From Actinacidiphila acididurans (lineage in GTDB: Bacteria > Actinomycetota > Actinomycetes > Streptomycetales > Streptomycetaceae): a stretch of 64,000 bases of DNA. Of the stretch, positions 31,701 through 40,112 are shown in pieces. The first letter of the stretch is position 1; each line of letters begins with the position of its first letter. Under the pieces are notes generated by a model, which was not told the DNA's origin, searched no databases, and worked only from the letters and a program-made list of their open reading frames with translations. Made by a program: the position numbers and the translations under genes. The DNA is taken from assembly GCF_016918855.1 (NCBI RefSeq), contig NZ_JADKYB010000017.1, positions 1 to 64,000 of the forward strand, read 5' to 3'.

Positions 31701-32079
31701 CCAGGTCGCCGTCCGGCGTCCAGCAGCGCACGGCCGTCCTGACGTTCCCCCAGTACGTCAGCCGTCGCGACGGCCCGCCGTCCAGCGGCGCCAGATGCAC
31801 CTCGGGGGCGCCGTCCCGGGCCGACGTCCACGCCACCAGCTCGCCGTCCGGCGACACCCGGGGCCGGCCCACCGGCATGTTGTCCGCGCTGACCCGCCAG
31901 GCCCGCCCGCCGTCCAGCGGCGCCACCCACACGTCGTCCTCGGCGGTGAAGGCGATCAGCCCGCCGTGCGGGTGCGGATTGCGCAGGTACGAGGGGTGCG
32001 GCCGGCGCTGGGCCCGCACTGCGGGCTGCTCCGCCGCGGCCGGCGACGGAGACGACGAAGAGGGCGAAGGGTGCGTCAC
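28756..32079 (-). CDS. tricorn-type S41 protease
   Basis: A 1107-aa cytoplasmic protease. The N-terminal half (about 30-680) is beta-propeller sequence with repeated units such as RPRVSPDGELVAWTSARDG and DIEVSPDGHHIAVASHDGR. An S41 core follows, with a PDZ-like region (GVAIKAGDTLLAVDGHPV, about 860) and the nucleophile region VANEFSGSDGDIV (about 1010). A late ENHGVDPDVEVVPAP motif is typical. Tricorn proteases degrade oligopeptides released by the proteasome. The GTG start at 32079 begins a Ser/Pro-rich leader of about 25 residues. An acidic linker of about 30 residues joins two propeller parts. Confidence 0.92.
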   Translation of the reverse strand: MTHPSPSSSSPSPAAAEQPAVRAQRRPHPSYLRNPHPHGGLIAFTAEDDVWVAPLDGGRAWRVSADNMPVGRPRVSPDGELVAWTSARDGAPEVHLAPLDGGPSRRLTYWGNVRTAVRCWTPDGDLVATSAAGEASLRRTWARRLPLDGGPAVKLPYGPVGDVAYGPGGAVLLQSATMSREAAYWKRYRGGTAGKLWLDATGEGGFERVHAGLDGNIECPMWVGERIAFLSDHEGEGALYSSLPDGTDLRRHSPLGGWYARQAATDGTRVAYVAGGRIHLLDGLDDPDAEPYELTVTLGGQRTDLQPHPVRASQYLGEARPDHTGRGSAVEIRGTTHWITHRGGPARALAAAPGVRTRHPRVFSQGDDQHVVWVTDAEGDDALEVAPAVGPAAGTAPRRLAAGRLGRVHDIEVSPDGHHIAVASHDGRVLLVGTQTGEVRQVAEGDDGDASGLAFSPDSAWLAWSHPGPGSLRQIRLAATADLTVVDATPLRFTDFAPAFTADGRHLAFLSERAFDPVYDAHVFDLSFPNACRPYLITLAAATPSPFGPQRHGRPYDSDDEPESAAEDTERASEAESGGEGAERPRTPVTTVDAEGIADRIVAFPVEAGRYSGLRAAKGGVLWLRHPLVGTLGAALSGPDARPPGTALERYDLVQLRIEEIAGDADDFSVTGDGNKVLIGNGGTLRIAPADTKTGEESDSSVTVDLSRIRVTVRPVEEWRQMYDETHRLMRDNFWRADMGGVDWAAAGDRYRPLLDRVATHDDLVDLLWELHGELRTSHAYVSPPGTWRDPLRRQGLLGADLSRAEDGTWRIDRVLPGESSDPQARSPLAAPGVAIKAGDTLLAVDGHPVDPVTGPGPLLVGTAGKPVELTVAPAAGGPVRHVVAVPLADEEPLRYHDWVADRRAHVHRESGGRLGYLHVPDMVGSGWAQLHRDLRVEVAREGLVVDVRENRGGHTSQLVVEKLARRIVGWELPRGARPFSYPQDAPRGPVVAVANEFSGSDGDIVNAAVRALGIGPVVGTRTWGGVIGIDSRYELVDGTGVTQPKYAIWLDGFGFALENHGVDPDVEVVPAPQDWAASRDPQLDAAITLALTTLTTHPAKTPPELP

Positions 32080-32127
32080 GTCGCCACCCTAACCAGGATC
32101 AACTCCCCGTCGAAGTACGGACTGCGG

Positions 32128-32142
32128 ACGTACGACGTACGT
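32128..32142. promoter_or_regulatory. 15-bp palindrome upstream of the tricorn gene
   Basis: ACGTACG and CGTACGT flank a single central A. It is 49 bases upstream of the tricorn start codon, within a stretch rich in GTACG words. The position suits an operator; no binding protein is indicated. Confidence 0.35.
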
Positions 32143-32281
32143 GCGACGCGCGACCCTCCGGAATGCGGGTCGCACACGGGTCCGCGGATCGCACGGGCGT
32201 GCGCCACGTCCGGGCGACGTGGGGCTGGGTACGCCGGAGGCGCCGGACAGGTACGTCGCGTCCGGTACGTGGCATCTCCCA

Positions 32282-32452
32282 TCACCTGCGCCCCCGGATC
32301 GCACGGACCACCTCGGCGACTCCGGCCAGGATCCGGGCCCGGTCGGCGCTCGAGGTGCCTGCCAGGGCGTACCGCACGATCAGTACGGCCGCGGTCGCCA
32401 CCACGACCAGGCCCGTCACCGCCAGGCCGCCGATCACCGCTGCTGTCGGCAT
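32282..32452 (-). CDS. 56-aa single-helix membrane protein
   Basis: A short frame with a good ribosome site (AAGGGGG about 9 bases before ATG 32452). It encodes one hydrophobic segment, AVIGGLAVTGLVVVATAAVLIV (about residues 5-26), followed by an amphipathic basic tail ending VVRAIRGRR. Codon third positions are GC-rich, as in real genes here. It is divergent from the HTH-repeat regulator (197 bases between starts), so the two may share control. No family recognised. Confidence 0.6.
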   Translation of the reverse strand: MPTAAVIGGLAVTGLVVVATAAVLIVRYALAGTSSADRARILAGVAEVVRAIRGRR

Positions 32453-32589
32453 CGTCCTGCCCCCTTTCCGGTCCGCGGGTCCCGTGGCCGGGGCCCTGCC
32501 GGAACCGTGCCGGAGGCGCGGGCGGCGGCGCTCGGCCGGTTCGCCGTTGTCGCCGCGTCCGCGCCGGTCAGGGCGCTACGGTGAATCCT

Positions 32590-32616
32590 CCGAGTCGGCC
32601 GACTCGCCCGACTCGG
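32590..32616. promoter_or_regulatory. palindromes before the HTH-repeat regulator
   Basis: CGAGTCGGCCGACTCG at 32591-32606 is a perfect 16-bp palindrome. A second arm CCGACTCGG (32608-32616) pairs equally with CCGAGTCGG (32590-32598). The site is 33-60 bases upstream of the regulator's GTG and could be an autoregulatory operator, also affecting the divergent 56-aa gene. Confidence 0.45.
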
Positions 32617-32649
32617 ACAGGCCGGGGTGGGCGTGGGCGAGGAGCTGGG

Positions 32650-33957
32650 GTGGCGGAGCACGGCGAGCGGGAGCGGGAGCGGCGGGAGTTCACCCGGCTG
32701 CTGGGGAAACTGCACGAGGCGGCGGGCGCACCCAGCACCGCGTCCCTGGCGGCCCGTTCGGAACCGCTGGCGCATGGCGGTGAATACGGCGGTGCGGCGC
32801 TCAAGCCGCACACGATCGACGGCTGGCTGAAGGGCACGTCCCGGCCGCGCTCGCTGGACTCGCTGCACTTGCTGATCGCGGTGTACGCCCGGCTCCCGGC
32901 GGGCGCCCCGGCGGCGGCTTTGGCTGCGCCCCGGCTGGAGAAGCTGTGGGGGTCCTCCGCCGCGAAACCGGCGCAAGGTGACGGCAAAAGCCCGTCACCA
33001 GGCGACGGGAAACCCGACCGCTGGGAGGCGCTGGCCGCCGGGTCCCCGGTGTGGCAGCGGCTCGGGCCGGAGTGGACCGCGGAGCCGCTGCGGGACCGCG
33101 CGACCGATGCCGTACGGCAGTTGGCCGCGCTGCGGGACCGGCAGCGTGCCGCGCTGGCCGACGACCCCTGGCGGGACGGCACCTTTGACAAATTCGCGCC
33201 CTGGGTGGACGAACGCGAACCGGTTTCGCCAAGTGTGCCGGTCGTTGCCGCACACCGCTTCGGAATTCCGTTCCGGGAAGTGGTGGAAAGACTTCGGAGG
33301 CTGGGACCAGCCGTTCCTGGGAACACGGAAGAACCGCAGGACATCGCAGCGGAGGCAGCCCTGCTGAGCGAGAAGGCGGAGGGCAAGCACCCATTGCTGC
33401 CACGCGAGGGAATTGTCAGCCTTTACACAGTGTACGAACGCAGCGATCAACTCGGCCAGGATCCCCGCACCATAGCGCACAGGTTGTCGGCCTACGGATA
33501 TACCTGTGCCGAAGAACTGCCGGCGCCAAGCCCACACGACACGATCCTGCTGGCTCGAGCAGAGAGTGAGTATGAGTATAGGCGGGCCATCCCGCGCGCA
33601 TTTCTCCGCCTCGTTCCCCTCACTCGAGCATTCATCAGCGAAGAGAGCCGGGTACTCGGCATTCCGCCGGAGGAGGTAGCCAACTGGTTGGTGGCCCATC
33701 ATTTCGCGGTCGAGGACGGCCCGTTGCCGGACCCCAGGGACGACTGGAGCCTGCGATTACTCAAGGACACGAGCCGCCGCCCGCTAACCCGTACCGGAAC
33801 CATCGCCCTCGCCCATCTCCTCCACCTCAGCCGCGAATCCGGCCGCCCCCTGCGCGAGATCTACGACCGCTGCGTCGAACTCGCCCTCCCGGTCCCCACC
33901 GCCGAGACCGTACCAGAGGCGCTGGACCGGGTACCGCGCCCTTACACCGTCGAGTGA
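32650..33957 (+). CDS. HTH regulator-like protein with winged-helix-type repeats
   Basis: About 435 aa. The N-terminus (about 1-85) resembles an XRE-like domain of Streptomyces regulators (FTRLLGKLHEAAG, then KPHTIDGWLKGTSRPRSLDSLHLL). After a linker, four related units of 50-70 aa follow, each with a helix-turn-helix look: AAHRFGIPFREVVERLRRLG, TVYERSDQLGQDPRTIAHRLSAYGY, FISEESRVLGIPPEEVANWLV and LLHLSRESGRPLREIYDRCVEL. Codon 370 is TTA (33757-33759). GC content drops over about 33180-33700, suggesting transfer. The GTG at 32650 has a GAGGAG site. Function unknown; it may sense a ligand or belong to a conflict system. Confidence 0.75.
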   Translation: MAEHGERERERREFTRLLGKLHEAAGAPSTASLAARSEPLAHGGEYGGAALKPHTIDGWLKGTSRPRSLDSLHLLIAVYARLPAGAPAAALAAPRLEKLWGSSAAKPAQGDGKSPSPGDGKPDRWEALAAGSPVWQRLGPEWTAEPLRDRATDAVRQLAALRDRQRAALADDPWRDGTFDKFAPWVDEREPVSPSVPVVAAHRFGIPFREVVERLRRLGPAVPGNTEEPQDIAAEAALLSEKAEGKHPLLPREGIVSLYTVYERSDQLGQDPRTIAHRLSAYGYTCAEELPAPSPHDTILLARAESEYEYRRAIPRAFLRLVPLTRAFISEESRVLGIPPEEVANWLVAHHFAVEDGPLPDPRDDWSLRLLKDTSRRPLTRTGTIALAHLLHLSRESGRPLREIYDRCVELALPVPTAETVPEALDRVPRPYTVE

Positions 33958-33967
33958 ACGGAAAAGC

Positions 33968-34711
33968 TCAGCCCCACCGCCCGGTCCGCGTCAGCAGGAG
34001 AGCCGTCGCCGCCACACCGGCCGTGGACGTGCGCAGAACGGTCGGCCCGAGGCGATAAGCAGGCGCACCGGCGGAGCCGAAGGCGGTGAGTTCGTCGGGG
34101 GCGATGCCGCCTTCGGGGCCGACGACGAGGACGAGGGTGCCGGTGGGGGGGAGGGGGGCAGTGGCCAGGGGGGCGGCGCCCTCTTCGTGGAGGACGCCTG
34201 CGAAGTCGGCGGCGGCGAGGAGGGCGGCGACCTGGGGGGTGGTCATGGGGCCGGTGACCTCGGGGAAGCGGAGGCGGCGGGCCTGCTTGGCCGCTTCCCG
34301 GGCGGTGGCGCGCCACTTCGTGAGGGATTTGTCACCGCGTTCGCCGCGCCATTGGGTGACGCAACGGGCGGCGGGCCAGGGCACGATCGTGTCGACACCG
34401 GCCTCGGTCATGGTCTCGACGGCGAGTTCGCCGCGGTCGCCCTTGGGGAGGGCCTGGACGACGGTGATCCGGCAGGCGGGTTCGGGCTCGTCGCGGACCT
34501 CGTGGACGTCGACCTCGAGAGTGTCCTTGCCCTCCACGGCGGCGACCGTGCCCAGGGCGCCGCGGCCGGCCCCGTCGGAGAGGACGATCTCCTCGCCGGG
34601 GCGCAGCCGGCGTACCGAGACCGCGTGCCGCCCCTCGGGGCCGGTGAGGGCGATCCGGGCGGGCGAGCCGGTCAGGGCGGCGGGGTCGACCAGGAAGACA
34701 GGGGCGGTCAC
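33968..34711 (-). CDS. rsmE: 16S rRNA m3U1498 methyltransferase RsmE
   Basis: A 247-aa SPOUT-fold methyltransferase. An N-terminal PUA-like region (about 18-75; GPEGRHAVSVRRLRPGEEIVLSDGAG) precedes the knotted SAM domain with VVQALPKGDRGELAVETMTEAGVDTIVPW and the C-terminal LVVGPEGGIAPDEL. Its GTG start overlaps the stop of the nitronate monooxygenase-like gene (GTGA), giving translational coupling. Convergent with the HTH-repeat gene. Confidence 0.95.
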   Translation of the reverse strand: MTAPVFLVDPAALTGSPARIALTGPEGRHAVSVRRLRPGEEIVLSDGAGRGALGTVAAVEGKDTLEVDVHEVRDEPEPACRITVVQALPKGDRGELAVETMTEAGVDTIVPWPAARCVTQWRGERGDKSLTKWRATAREAAKQARRLRFPEVTGPMTTPQVAALLAAADFAGVLHEEGAAPLATAPLPPTGTLVLVVGPEGGIAPDELTAFGSAGAPAYRLGPTVLRTSTAGVAATALLLTRTGRWG

Positions 34712-35763
34712 GCGGAGGGCTCCCGGGCGGCGTGGAGTTCGGCGGCGAGGGTTTCCACCAGGGCGCCGGCGGACAGCTCACGGGCCAGCCGGTGGCCCTG
34801 GCCGACCCACAGCGCCATGGCCTGCGGGTCGCCCGCGGCCGCGGCCGCCTTGCGCAGGCCCGAGGTGAGGTGGTGGATCTGCGGGTAGCCGGGCGGGGCG
34901 TACGGGCCGTGCTCGCGGATGAAGCGGTTGAGCAGGCCGCGGGCCGGGCGGCCGGTGAAGGCCCGGGTCAGCACCGTACGCGTGTACACCGGGTCGGTGA
35001 CGGCCTGCTTGTGCAGTGGGCTCGCGCCGGACTCGGGGGTGACGAGGAAGGCGGTGCCGAGCGCCGCCGCGTCGGCGCCCGCGGCCAGCACCGCGGCGAT
35101 CTGGCCGCCGCGCATCAGGCCGCCGGCGGCGATCAGCGGCAGCGGGACGGTCTCCCGGATCTGCGCGACCAGTGTGAGCAGGCCCACTCCGGCGCCGTCG
35201 AGCTGCGGGTCGTCGCGGTGCGTGCCCTGGTGGCCGCCGGCCTCCACGCCCTGCACGCACAAGGCGTCCGCGCCCGCCCACTGGGCGGCCTGCGCCTCGG
35301 CCGGGGAGGTCACGGTCACCACGGTGTACGTGCCGGCCTTCGCGAACGCCTTGAGCACCGCGCGGTCCGGGCAGCCGAAGGTGAAGCTCACGACCGGGAC
35401 CGGGTCCTCCAGCAGGATCGCCACCTTGGCGTCGAAGGCGTCGTCGTTGCCCTGGTCGGGGTCGCCGAGCGCGGTGGCGTACCAGGCGGCCTCTCCGGCG
35501 AGCTGCTCGGCGTAGACGGCGATCGCCGAGCGGTCGGCCGTGCCCGGCTGCGGCATGAACAGGTTCACCCCGAAGGGGCGCGAGGTCAGGTCCCGCAGGT
35601 GCCGGATCTCCTCGTACATCGCCTCCGGCGTCTTGTACCCGGCGGCCAGGAACCCCAGGCCTCCCGCGGTACCCACGGCAGCCGCGAGCTGCGCGTTCGA
35701 CGCGCCGCCGGCCATCGGCGCCTGAATGATCGGGTACGTCGAGAAGTCTTCCAGAGCCGGCAT
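34708..35763 (-). CDS. nitronate monooxygenase-like FMN protein
   Basis: A 351-aa TIM-barrel flavoprotein of the NMO/2-nitropropane dioxygenase family. It has PIIQAPMAGGASNAQLAAAVGTAGGLGFLAAG at the N-terminus (FMN site), VQGVEAGGHQGTH in mid-protein with the catalytic-type His, and PLIAAGGLMRGGQIAAVLAAGADAAALGTAFL for phosphate binding. The real substrate may differ from nitronates. It lies between dnaJ2 and rsmE on one strand, separated from dnaJ2 by about 90 bases. Confidence 0.88.
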   Translation of the reverse strand: MPALEDFSTYPIIQAPMAGGASNAQLAAAVGTAGGLGFLAAGYKTPEAMYEEIRHLRDLTSRPFGVNLFMPQPGTADRSAIAVYAEQLAGEAAWYATALGDPDQGNDDAFDAKVAILLEDPVPVVSFTFGCPDRAVLKAFAKAGTYTVVTVTSPAEAQAAQWAGADALCVQGVEAGGHQGTHRDDPQLDGAGVGLLTLVAQIRETVPLPLIAAGGLMRGGQIAAVLAAGADAAALGTAFLVTPESGASPLHKQAVTDPVYTRTVLTRAFTGRPARGLLNRFIREHGPYAPPGYPQIHHLTSGLRKAAAAAGDPQAMALWVGQGHRLARELSAGALVETLAAELHAAREPSA

Positions 35764-35851
35764 GGCTCCACCCTATAGATCTCGGACCCCACGCCGTTCA
35801 GCGCCGTCGCGGCGGAGCCGGGGGACGGTCCCGCCCCCGGCTCCGGAACGG

Positions 35852-36991
35852 TCAGCGACCGTTGAACGCGTCCTTCAGGCGGGAGAAGAGGCCCTGCTGG
35901 CCCGGGGCGAACTGGCCGGTGGGGCGCTCCTCGCCGCGGAGCTTGGCGAGGCGGCGCAGGAGCTCTTCCTGTTCGGCGTCGAGCTTGGACGGGGTGACCA
36001 CCTCGACGTGGACGATGAGGTCGCCGCGGCCGCCACCGCGCAGGTGGGTGATGCCGCGCTGGTGGAGGGGGATGGACTGGCCGGACTGGGTGCCCGGGCG
36101 GATGTCGACCTCCTCCATGCCGTCCAGGGTCTCCAGCGGACACTTGGTGCCCAGGGAGGCGGCGGTCATCGGGATGGTGACCGTGCAGTGCAGGTCGTCG
36201 CCGCGCCGCTGGAAGACCGGGTGCGGCACCTCACGGATCTCGACGTAGAGGTCACCGGCCGGCCCGCCGCCGGGCCCGACCTCGCCCTCGCCGGCGAGCT
36301 GGATCCGGGTCCCGTTGTCGACACCCGCCGGGATCTTGACGGTGAGGGTGCGCCGGGAGCGGACCCGTCCGTCGCCCGCGCACTCCGGGCACGGCGTGGG
36401 CACCACGGTGCCGAAGCCCTGGCACTGCGGGCACGGCCGCGAGGTCATGACCTGGCCGAGGAAGGACCGCGTGACCTGGGAGACCTCGCCGCGTCCGCGG
36501 CACATGTCGCAGGTCTGCGCGGAGGTGCCGGGCGCGGCCCCCTCGCCGTTGCAGGTGCCGCAGGTCACGGCGGTGTCCACCTGGATGTCCTTGGTGGTGC
36601 CGAACGCGGCCTCGTCGAGCTCGATCTCCAGCCGGATCATGGCGTCCTGGCCGCGGCGGGTGCGCGATCGCGGCCCGCGCTGCGAGGACTGCCCGAAGAA
36701 GGCGTCCATGATGTCGCTGAAGTTGCCGAAGCCCGCGCCGAAGCCGCCGGCTCCCGCGCCCGCGCCGCCCGCGGCGGACAGCGGATCGCCGCCGAGGTCG
36801 TAGACCTGCTTCTTCTGCGGGTCGGAGAGCACCTCGTAGGCGGCGTTGATCTCCTTGAACCGCTCCTGCGTCTTCGGGTCCGGGTTCACGTCCGGGTGCA
36901 GTTCTCGGGCCAGCCGGCGGAACGCCTTCTTGATCTCGTCCGGTCCGGCGTCCCGGCGCACTCCGAGGACGGCGTAGTAGTCGGTGGCCAC
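35852..36991 (-). CDS. dnaJ2: chaperone DnaJ (second copy type)
   Basis: A 379-aa Hsp40 co-chaperone. The J-domain (about 1-68) holds the HPD motif in [11 protein letters not shown] Gly/Phe/Ala-rich linker follows (about 75-105). The four zinc-finger repeats of CxxCxGxG type start at about 143 ([32 protein letters not shown]). The C-terminal substrate-binding domain completes it. The GTG start directly follows the hrcA stop (TAA-GTG), so it shares the CIRCE/HrcA-controlled transcript. Confidence 0.96.
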   Translation of the reverse strand: MATDYYAVLGVRRDAGPDEIKKAFRRLARELHPDVNPDPKTQERFKEINAAYEVLSDPQKKQVYDLGGDPLSAAGGAGAGAGGFGAGFGNFSDIMDAFFGQSSQRGPRSRTRRGQDAMIRLEIELDEAAFGTTKDIQVDTAVTCGTCNGEGAAPGTSAQTCDMCRGRGEVSQVTRSFLGQVMTSRPCPQCQGFGTVVPTPCPECAGDGRVRSRRTLTVKIPAGVDNGTRIQLAGEGEVGPGGGPAGDLYVEIREVPHPVFQRRGDDLHCTVTIPMTAASLGTKCPLETLDGMEEVDIRPGTQSGQSIPLHQRGITHLRGGGRGDLIVHVEVVTPSKLDAEQEELLRRLAKLRGEERPTGQFAPGQQGLFSRLKDAFNGR

Positions 36992-38008
36992 TTACGACTC
37001 CGCCAGGATCTGTCCGACGTAACGTGCCACTGCGCGTACCGCTCCCATCGTTCCCGGGTAGTCCATGCGGGTCGGTCCGACCACGCCGAGTTTGGCGACT
37101 GCCTCGTCGCCGGAACCGTAGCCGACCGCCACCACGGAAGTGGAATTGAGTCCCTCGTGAAAGTTCTCGTGCCCGATGCGTACCGTCATGGTCGAGTCCT
37201 TGGCCTCGCCGAGCAGCTTCAGGAGCACCATCTGCTCCTCCAGGGCTTCCAGCACCGGCCGGATGGTCAGCGGGAAGTCGTGGTTGAAGCGGGTGAGATT
37301 GGCCGCGCCGCCCAGCATGATCCGTTCCTCGGTCTCCTCGACGAGGGTCTCGAGCAGGGTCGCCAGGACACCGGAGACGGCCGGCCGGTCGTCGACCTCG
37401 AAGCTCTCCGGCAGGTCCTGGACCAGCGGCGGTACGTCGGCGAAGCGGCGGCCGACGACCCGGCTGTTGAGCCGGGCACGCAGGTCGGCCAGCACGGTCT
37501 CGCCGACCGGTGCCAGGCAGTCGATGTTGCGCTGTTCCACGCGTCCGGTATCGGTGATGAGCACCAGCATGATCCGGGCCGGCGCCAGCGGCAACAGCTC
37601 CACGTGCCGCACCGAGGAACGGGTCAGCGACGGGTACTGCACCACCGCGACCTGGCGGGTGAGCTGGGCCAGCAGCCGTACCGTACGGCCGACCACGTCG
37701 TCGAGGTCGACCGCGCCGTCCAGGAAGTTCTGAATGGCCCGGCGCTCGGCCGCGGACAGCGGCTTGACGCCGGCCAGCTTGTCGACGAACAGCCGGTAGC
37801 CCTTGTCGGTCGGGATGCGGCCCGCGCTGGTGTGCGGCTGGGCGATGTAGCCCTCTTCCTCCAGGACCGCCATGTCGTTGCGTACCGTGGCCGGCGACAC
37901 GCCGAGCTTGTGCCGCTCGGTGAGCGCCTTGGACCCGACCGGCTCCTCGGTGCCGACGTAGTCCTGAACGATGGCACGCAGCACTTCGAGTCTGCGTTCG
38001 CTCAGCAT
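36992..38008 (-). CDS. hrcA: heat-inducible repressor HrcA
   Basis: A 338-aa transcriptional repressor. An N-terminal winged HTH ([27 protein letters not shown], about 27-52) is followed by the GAF-like HrcA domain. It binds CIRCE operators until heat stress titrates GroEL. GGAGG precedes ATG 38008. A perfect CIRCE element lies 47 bases upstream, so it represses its own operon with dnaJ2. Confidence 0.96.
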   Translation of the reverse strand: MLSERRLEVLRAIVQDYVGTEEPVGSKALTERHKLGVSPATVRNDMAVLEEEGYIAQPHTSAGRIPTDKGYRLFVDKLAGVKPLSAAERRAIQNFLDGAVDLDDVVGRTVRLLAQLTRQVAVVQYPSLTRSSVRHVELLPLAPARIMLVLITDTGRVEQRNIDCLAPVGETVLADLRARLNSRVVGRRFADVPPLVQDLPESFEVDDRPAVSGVLATLLETLVEETEERIMLGGAANLTRFNHDFPLTIRPVLEALEEQMVLLKLLGEAKDSTMTVRIGHENFHEGLNSTSVVAVGYGSGDEAVAKLGVVGPTRMDYPGTMGAVRAVARYVGQILAES

Positions 38009-38054
38009 CGCGCACCTCCAGCCTTGCGCTTCCTCGGGCCCTGACGCCCCTGGC

Positions 38055-38081
38055 CTGGCACTCTTCCGTTTCGAGTGCCAG
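38055..38081. promoter_or_regulatory. CIRCE operator
   Basis: Perfect 9-9-9 arrangement: CTGGCACTC (38055-38063), a nine-base spacer, GAGTGCCAG (38073-38081). The known bacterial consensus is TTAGCACTC-N9-GAGTGCTAA. It is upstream of hrcA-dnaJ2 and is the expected HrcA binding site. Confidence 0.93.
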
Positions 38082-38316
38082 CTTTCCGAGAGTCAGTGTA
38101 CGGCGAGGCGCCAAGGGCAGGGCAAGACCGACTGCCGAACGGCCGTTGCCGGGCCGGGTGCACGGGGCCGTGCGGGCGTGTGCCGGCCGTGTGCCGGGCC
38201 GGACTGGAGGCACGGATGAGGCCCGCGGGAGCCGGGTGACGGCCCCGTGGAATCCCGGGCACGGCACGGGGGAGGCGAGGCGGGCATCGGGCCGCGGGGG
38301 CCGATAGCGTCGCCCT

Positions 38317-39066
38317 GTGGAATCTGCGGAGAACGCCGGGGAGCACGCCTCCCCGGCCTCGGTCTGGGAGCACCTGGCTCCCGGGGTCGCCCGCCGCCGG
38401 CTGCCCCACCTGGACGTGACGATCGGTCTCGTCGTCGGCGCGGAGGGCGTACTGCTGGTCGACACCGGGTCCACCCTGCGCGAGGGCGCGGAGCTGCGCG
38501 CCCAGGCCGAGGCGCTGACCGGCCGCGAGGTCACGCACCTGGTGCTCACCCACGGCCACTTCGACCATGTCTTCGGGGCCGCCGCCTTCCCGGGCGCGCG
38601 GGTGTACGGGCAGCGCGGGCTCGACGACTACCTGCTGCGGGAGCGCGAGGCGCTGCGGGAGAGCGCCGTGCGATACGGCACCGATCCGGCGCAGGCCCAG
38701 GAGGCCGCGGCGGCGCTGGTACGGCCCACCGACCCGGTCGGCGGCGAACTCACCCTGGACCTGGGCGACCGGCCGGTGCGCCTGGTGCACCCGGGCGCCG
38801 GGCACACCGCGCACGACCTGGTAGTGGTCGTTCCCGGCGCCGGTGCCAGCGACCCGGTGGTGATGTTCTGCGGCGACCTGGTCGAGGAGTCGGGCGAGCC
38901 GCAGGCCGACGCCGACGCGGTGCCCGCCGCTTGGCCCGCCGCCCTGGACGCACTGCTGGCGATCGGCGGCGAAACCGGGCGCTATGTGCCGGGGCACGGC
39001 GCGGTGGTCGACGCCCGGTTCGTACGGGCCCAGCGGGCGGCCCTGGCGGAGCGGTTCGCCTCCTAG
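38317..39066 (+). CDS. metallo-beta-lactamase-fold hydrolase
   Basis: A 249-aa MBL-fold protein. The zinc motif LVLTHGHFDHVFG is at about 74-86. Later ligands fall in HPGAGHTAHDL, MFCGDLVEESG (bridging Asp) and VPGHGAVV. The substrate is not identifiable; relatives include glyoxalase II and quorum-quenching lactonases. The GTG start at 38317 lies six bases after a TAGCGT (38305-38310) and has no ribosome site, which suggests a leaderless transcript. Confidence 0.88.
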   Translation: MESAENAGEHASPASVWEHLAPGVARRRLPHLDVTIGLVVGAEGVLLVDTGSTLREGAELRAQAEALTGREVTHLVLTHGHFDHVFGAAAFPGARVYGQRGLDDYLLREREALRESAVRYGTDPAQAQEAAAALVRPTDPVGGELTLDLGDRPVRLVHPGAGHTAHDLVVVVPGAGASDPVVMFCGDLVEESGEPQADADAVPAAWPAALDALLAIGGETGRYVPGHGAVVDARFVRAQRAALAERFAS

Positions 39067-39105
39067 GCGGCGGCTTCGCAGGGCGTCGGCTCTGCAGGGC
39101 GTCGT

Positions 39106-39152
39106 TTCGCGGCGCTCGATTCGTACTGCTTCGATTCGCGGCGCTCGATTCG
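39106..39152. repeat. 18-bp direct repeat
   Basis: TTCGCGGCGCTCGATTCG occurs at 39106-39123 and again at 39135-39152. The flanking bases 39070-39190 hold further partial copies of GGCGTCG and TTCG words. Noncoding, between two plus-strand genes. Confidence 0.6.
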
Positions 39153-39282
39153 CCTCGCGTCGTAAGGCGTCGCATTCCGCGCCTCGCCCGGTGGCGCCCG
39201 GGCCGCCGGCACTGTCGCCTGTGGCACTCGACTTCGCGGCGCTTCGGCCCGCGGCGGGGGGCCGGCCCCTACGATCTGCGGT

Positions 39283-40110
39283 ATGCGCAGCAGGAGCTAC
39301 GACCCCGATCTGACGCCGCCGTGGAAGAAGTCGGCGCCGCCTCCGGAGGTCGCCGCCGAGGCGGGGCTGGTGATCGAGGAGGTGGACACCGGCTTCTGCG
39401 GGGCGGTGACGCGGGTGGAGCGGACCCCGGAGGGCTTCACGGTCACGCTGGAGGACCGGCACGGGAAGCTGCGGGTGTTCCCGATGACGCCGCGCGGCTT
39501 CATGATCGACGGCGAGGTCGTCACTCTGGTGCGCCCCTCGGCCGCACCCGCCCCGCGCGGCCCGCTGCTGTCGGCCTCCGGGTCGATCGCGGTGACCGGC
39601 GCCAAGGCGCGGGTGGCCCGGGCGGGGCGCATCTACGTGGAGGGCCGCCACGACGCCGAGCTGGTCGAACGCGTCTGGGGCCACGATCTGCGGGTCGAGG
39701 GCGTGGTCGTGGAGTACCTGGAGGGCGTGGACGACCTGCCCGCCCTGGTCGCCGCCTTCTCCCCCGCGCCCGGCGCCCGGCTGGGCGTCCTGGTCGACCA
39801 CCTGGTGCCGGGTTCCAAGGAGTCGCGGATCGCGGCCTCGGTCACCGGCTCGGACGTGCTGGTCGTCGGGCACCCCTTCATCGACGTGTGGGAGGCGGTC
39901 AAGCCGTCCTCGCTGGGCATCCGGGAGTGGCCGCGCGTCCCCCGCGGCCAGGACTGGAAGACCGGCGTCTGCCGGGCCCTGGGCTGGGACGACCTGACCA
40001 CGGGCGAGGCGTGGCAGCGCATCCTGGGGGCGGTGCACTCGTACAAGGACCTCCAGCCGGAGCTACTGGGGCGGGTCGAGGAGCTGATCGACTTCGTCAC
40101 CGAGGCCTGA
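39283..40110 (+). CDS. DUF3097-family protein
   Basis: A 275-aa actinobacterial protein of the DUF3097 family. An N-terminal beta-rich region (GAVTRVERTPEGFTVTLEDRHGK) precedes a Toprim-like half with RIYVEGRHDAELVERVWG and LGVLVDHLVPGSKESRIA. The EGxxD and DH residues resemble metal-binding acidic positions of Toprim domains, but this is my inference. No activity is known. TACGAT (39270-39275) seven bases before ATG 39283 suggests a leaderless transcript. Confidence 0.88.
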   Translation: MRSRSYDPDLTPPWKKSAPPPEVAAEAGLVIEEVDTGFCGAVTRVERTPEGFTVTLEDRHGKLRVFPMTPRGFMIDGEVVTLVRPSAAPAPRGPLLSASGSIAVTGAKARVARAGRIYVEGRHDAELVERVWGHDLRVEGVVVEYLEGVDDLPALVAAFSPAPGARLGVLVDHLVPGSKESRIAASVTGSDVLVVGHPFIDVWEAVKPSSLGIREWPRVPRGQDWKTGVCRALGWDDLTTGEAWQRILGAVHSYKDLQPELLGRVEELIDFVTEA

Positions 40111-40112
40111 AG

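Noticed and set aside
28786-33957. A 1723-aa plus-strand open frame
   Set aside because: Most of it is the antisense shadow of the tricorn protease gene; only the part from 32650 onward is a real gene.
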